From positions 1 through 13,846 of the forward strand of contig CAJCIF010000009.1 in assembly GCA_903970355.1 (NCBI GenBank): a stretch of DNA of 13,846 nucleotides. The letters run 5' to 3'. Positions within the stretch are counted from its first letter, which is position 1. Each line of letters opens with the position of its first letter. The position numbers and the translations under genes are program-made. This DNA is from Actinomycetota bacterium. GTDB lineage: Bacteria > Cyanobacteriota > Vampirovibrionia > Obscuribacterales > Obscuribacteraceae. The notes under the pieces were generated by a model, which was given only the letters and a program-made list of their open reading frames with translations, was not told where the DNA came from and searched no databases. Below, in pieces: positions 12,223-13,846 of this stretch.

Positions 12223-13846
12223 ATTTGGCTTTGCCGGGGTTCTCAAGCATATCGGCTTTGGCATTTTCTGCATCAGCCTTTTTCTTGTCTCCAATCTTAA
12301 GGTATAACTGCGCTAGCCTACGTCGTATGGAAGACATTGAAGGTGCCAAGTTCTCCGCATCTTGCAGAGCCGAGATTGCTTCAGCATCCTTCCCCGCTGA
12401 TATAAGCTGGTCAGCTTGATCTAGAGATGGTTTTACCCGAGCATTGTCCACTGAATTGAGAGCGCCCTGGGCATCAGGATCCTTCATAGAAGCAGCCATT
12501 CGGTAAGCAACCGAAGCGCCGTCGAGATCGTTCTTCTTCTCTCTTACCCTACCGATAAGCAACCAGGCATGACCGTCCTTTGGATTTTTTTCTACTATTG
12601 ATGTTGCTTTCTTTTCAGCACCGTCGAGATCGCTGGCCCCCATCTTAGTTTCGATTTCAGCATAACCAGCTGTATCCGGCTGAGGTCCTTCCGGTTCCGG
12701 AGGGGCGGTCGGAGAGCCGCCCGAGAGCGATCCCGCTCCCGCACTTGCAGCTTGTCCTTTGTCTCCCGGCTTGCCGCCCGTTTTGCTACCCGCACCGGCG
12801 GCGCCACCGCCACCTAAACTGCGAATGCGTTCTTGCAAATCGGGAAATATATAAGGATTAATGGCAGCAGCGGCCACGTAAGCCTTGAGAGCACTGGTTG
12901 GATCTTGCTGAGCCTCCTTTCCCCGTCCATATATATATAGAAGTTCGGGATCGTTTGGGGTGTCTGCCAAATTATTCTCAACCTTCTGCATTGTGGAAGC
13001 GAGGATAAGAGGCGAGGCTAGAGACGGATGGCTCACCACCGCAAGGTGGTAACTGCGTCGTGCCAGAGCCAGGCGTGGGTCATTTCTATTAATGCGCCAG
13101 CATTTTTCGTATTCATCTTTCGCTCGGTCAAAATCACCATTGAGCTGATAGCCACCACCGAGCATGAGATGGTTTTCGAAGGAATTAGGATTCAATCCAA
13201 CTGCTTCGCGTGCCACTTCAATGAGCCCGCGCTGGCTCTCAGTATTATCAGGAAGAGTTTTGAGAGCTCTGGTGTATTCGATGGCAGCATTGTTGAGACG
13301 TTTAGCGGCTGTGTCCATTTTGTTGTTGTTTAGCGCCTTTTCTGCATATTCCTTTTCAATTTCACCGAGCATGCGGTGACAATCCGACAATTCCTTTTTG
13401 TCTGCGCCACTCCAATCTTTCTTGAGTGCTATCGTTAGTTCAACAAAACCTTCTACGTCTTTGCCTTGTTTGCGCAGCACTGCACCAAGCCGCACATGAT
13501 TAGGGCCGTTGTCGTTTATCTTTATGCATTTGCGATATTCCACTATGGCAACAGGGAAATTGCCGGAAGTTTCCGCTTCTTCCCCCATGTTGAGCCGCAC
13601 TTGAAGATTAGTTGGATCTTTATGCGTTACTTTGTGAATGAGATCATCTAATTCGCCCTCGGCATCACCATTATTAGGATCGGCATAGAGAGCTTCGCGG
13701 TAGTGAATGCCGGCTTCGTAAGTCTTGTTGGCGCGATTGAGACTGCGCGCATAACTAAGTTCTGCACTGGAGAGATTGACGCGGAAAGTTTGATTCTCCG
13801 GATCACCATTTAAAGCAGCCTGGTGTTCGCGCACGGCGTCTGCCCA
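12221..13846 (-). CDS. Large tetratricopeptide-repeat protein, 5' end outside the window
   Basis: The frame stays open to the window edge, so the N-terminus is missing; the 542 codons seen are the C-terminal part. A GTG at 13834 lies within continuing TPR sequence and is not a convincing start. There are two TPR blocks. The first has units such as DPTNLQVRLNMGEEAETSGN and DPRLALARRSYHLAVVSHPS; the second has DGHAWLLIGRVREKKNDLDG and a final SSIRRRLAQLYLKIGDKKKA. They are separated by a linker of about 50 residues rich in Gly, Ala, Pro and Ser, which is probably flexible. This fits a scaffold with two binding modules. Whether it is secreted cannot be told without the start. It heads the visible part of the minus-strand cluster, and its stop is 13 bases before the next TPR gene's chosen start. 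Confidence 0.82.
   Translation of the reverse strand, partial: WADAVREHQAALNGDPENQTFRVNLSSAELSYARSLNRANKTYEAGIHYREALYADPNNGDAEGELDDLIHKVTHKDPTNLQVRLNMGEEAETSGNFPVAIVEYRKCIKINDNGPNHVRLGAVLRKQGKDVEGFVELTIALKKDWSGADKKELSDCHRMLGEIEKEYAEKALNNNKMDTAAKRLNNAAIEYTRALKTLPDNTESQRGLIEVAREAVGLNPNSFENHLMLGGGYQLNGDFDRAKDEYEKCWRINRNDPRLALARRSYHLAVVSHPSLASPLILASTMQKVENNLADTPNDPELLYIYGRGKEAQQDPTSALKAYVAAAAINPYIFPDLQERIRSLGGGGAAGAGSKTGGKPGDKGQAASAGAGSLSGGSPTAPPEPEGPQPDTAGYAEIETKMGASDLDGAEKKATSIVEKNPKDGHAWLLIGRVREKKNDLDGASVAYRMAASMKDPDAQGALNSVDNARVKPSLDQADQLISAGKDAEAISALQDAENLAPSMSSIRRRLAQLYLKIGDKKKADAENAKADMLENPGKAK

Noticed and set aside
12208..12294. Upstream ATG start for the secreted TPR gene
   Set aside because: It overlaps the previous TPR gene by 74 bases and puts 29 polar residues before an evident signal peptide; the TTG at 12207 fits better.

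Overview
This window looks like an ordinary chromosomal segment of a respiring, quinone-using Gram-negative-type bacterium with mid-range GC. No plasmid, phage, insertion sequence, CRISPR array, rRNA or tRNA is visible. Several traits are compatible with a non-photosynthetic relative of cyanobacteria (Obscuribacter-like Vampirovibrionia/Melainabacteria): complex I genes with lineage-specific extensions, a GT20 glucosyltransferase, and many secreted TPR proteins. That placement is inference from gene content and has not been tested.

Region 1 (1-2669, + strand) is the distal part of a complex I operon: the 3' part of nuoH, then nuoI, nuoJ and nuoK, overlapping or closely spaced. Its oddities are a NuoI tail made of 15 exact-length 18-nt units coding for KPxxEx, a NuoK about twice the usual length with three extra predicted N-terminal membrane helices, and no nuoL/M/N after nuoK.

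Region 2 (2727-5892) holds unrelated housekeeping or accessory genes on both strands: a class I SAM methyltransferase (+), a PHB-depolymerase/LpqC-like esterase (-), an unassigned protein with a possible C-terminal ACT-like fold (-), and an SSAT-like GNAT acetyltransferase (+). Two convergent gene pairs overlap at their 3' ends.

Region 3 (5879-7561, - strand) is a GT20 trehalose-6-phosphate/glucosylglycerol-phosphate synthase. Its 255-bp leader has inverted repeats and a candidate promoter.

Region 4 (7562-13846, all - strand) is a probable long operon. In transcription order it runs: large TPR protein (5' end outside the window), secreted TPR protein, two small membrane proteins in the same reading frame separated by one stop codon, a secreted protein with paired IPAG motifs, ubiX and rimM. 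The first five look like an uncharacterised envelope-associated module. UbiX supplies prenyl-FMN (used with UbiD in quinone synthesis) and RimM matures the 30S ribosome.

I found no convincing evidence of a wholly new system. The strongest leads are the modified complex I subunits and the TPR/membrane/secreted-protein module.
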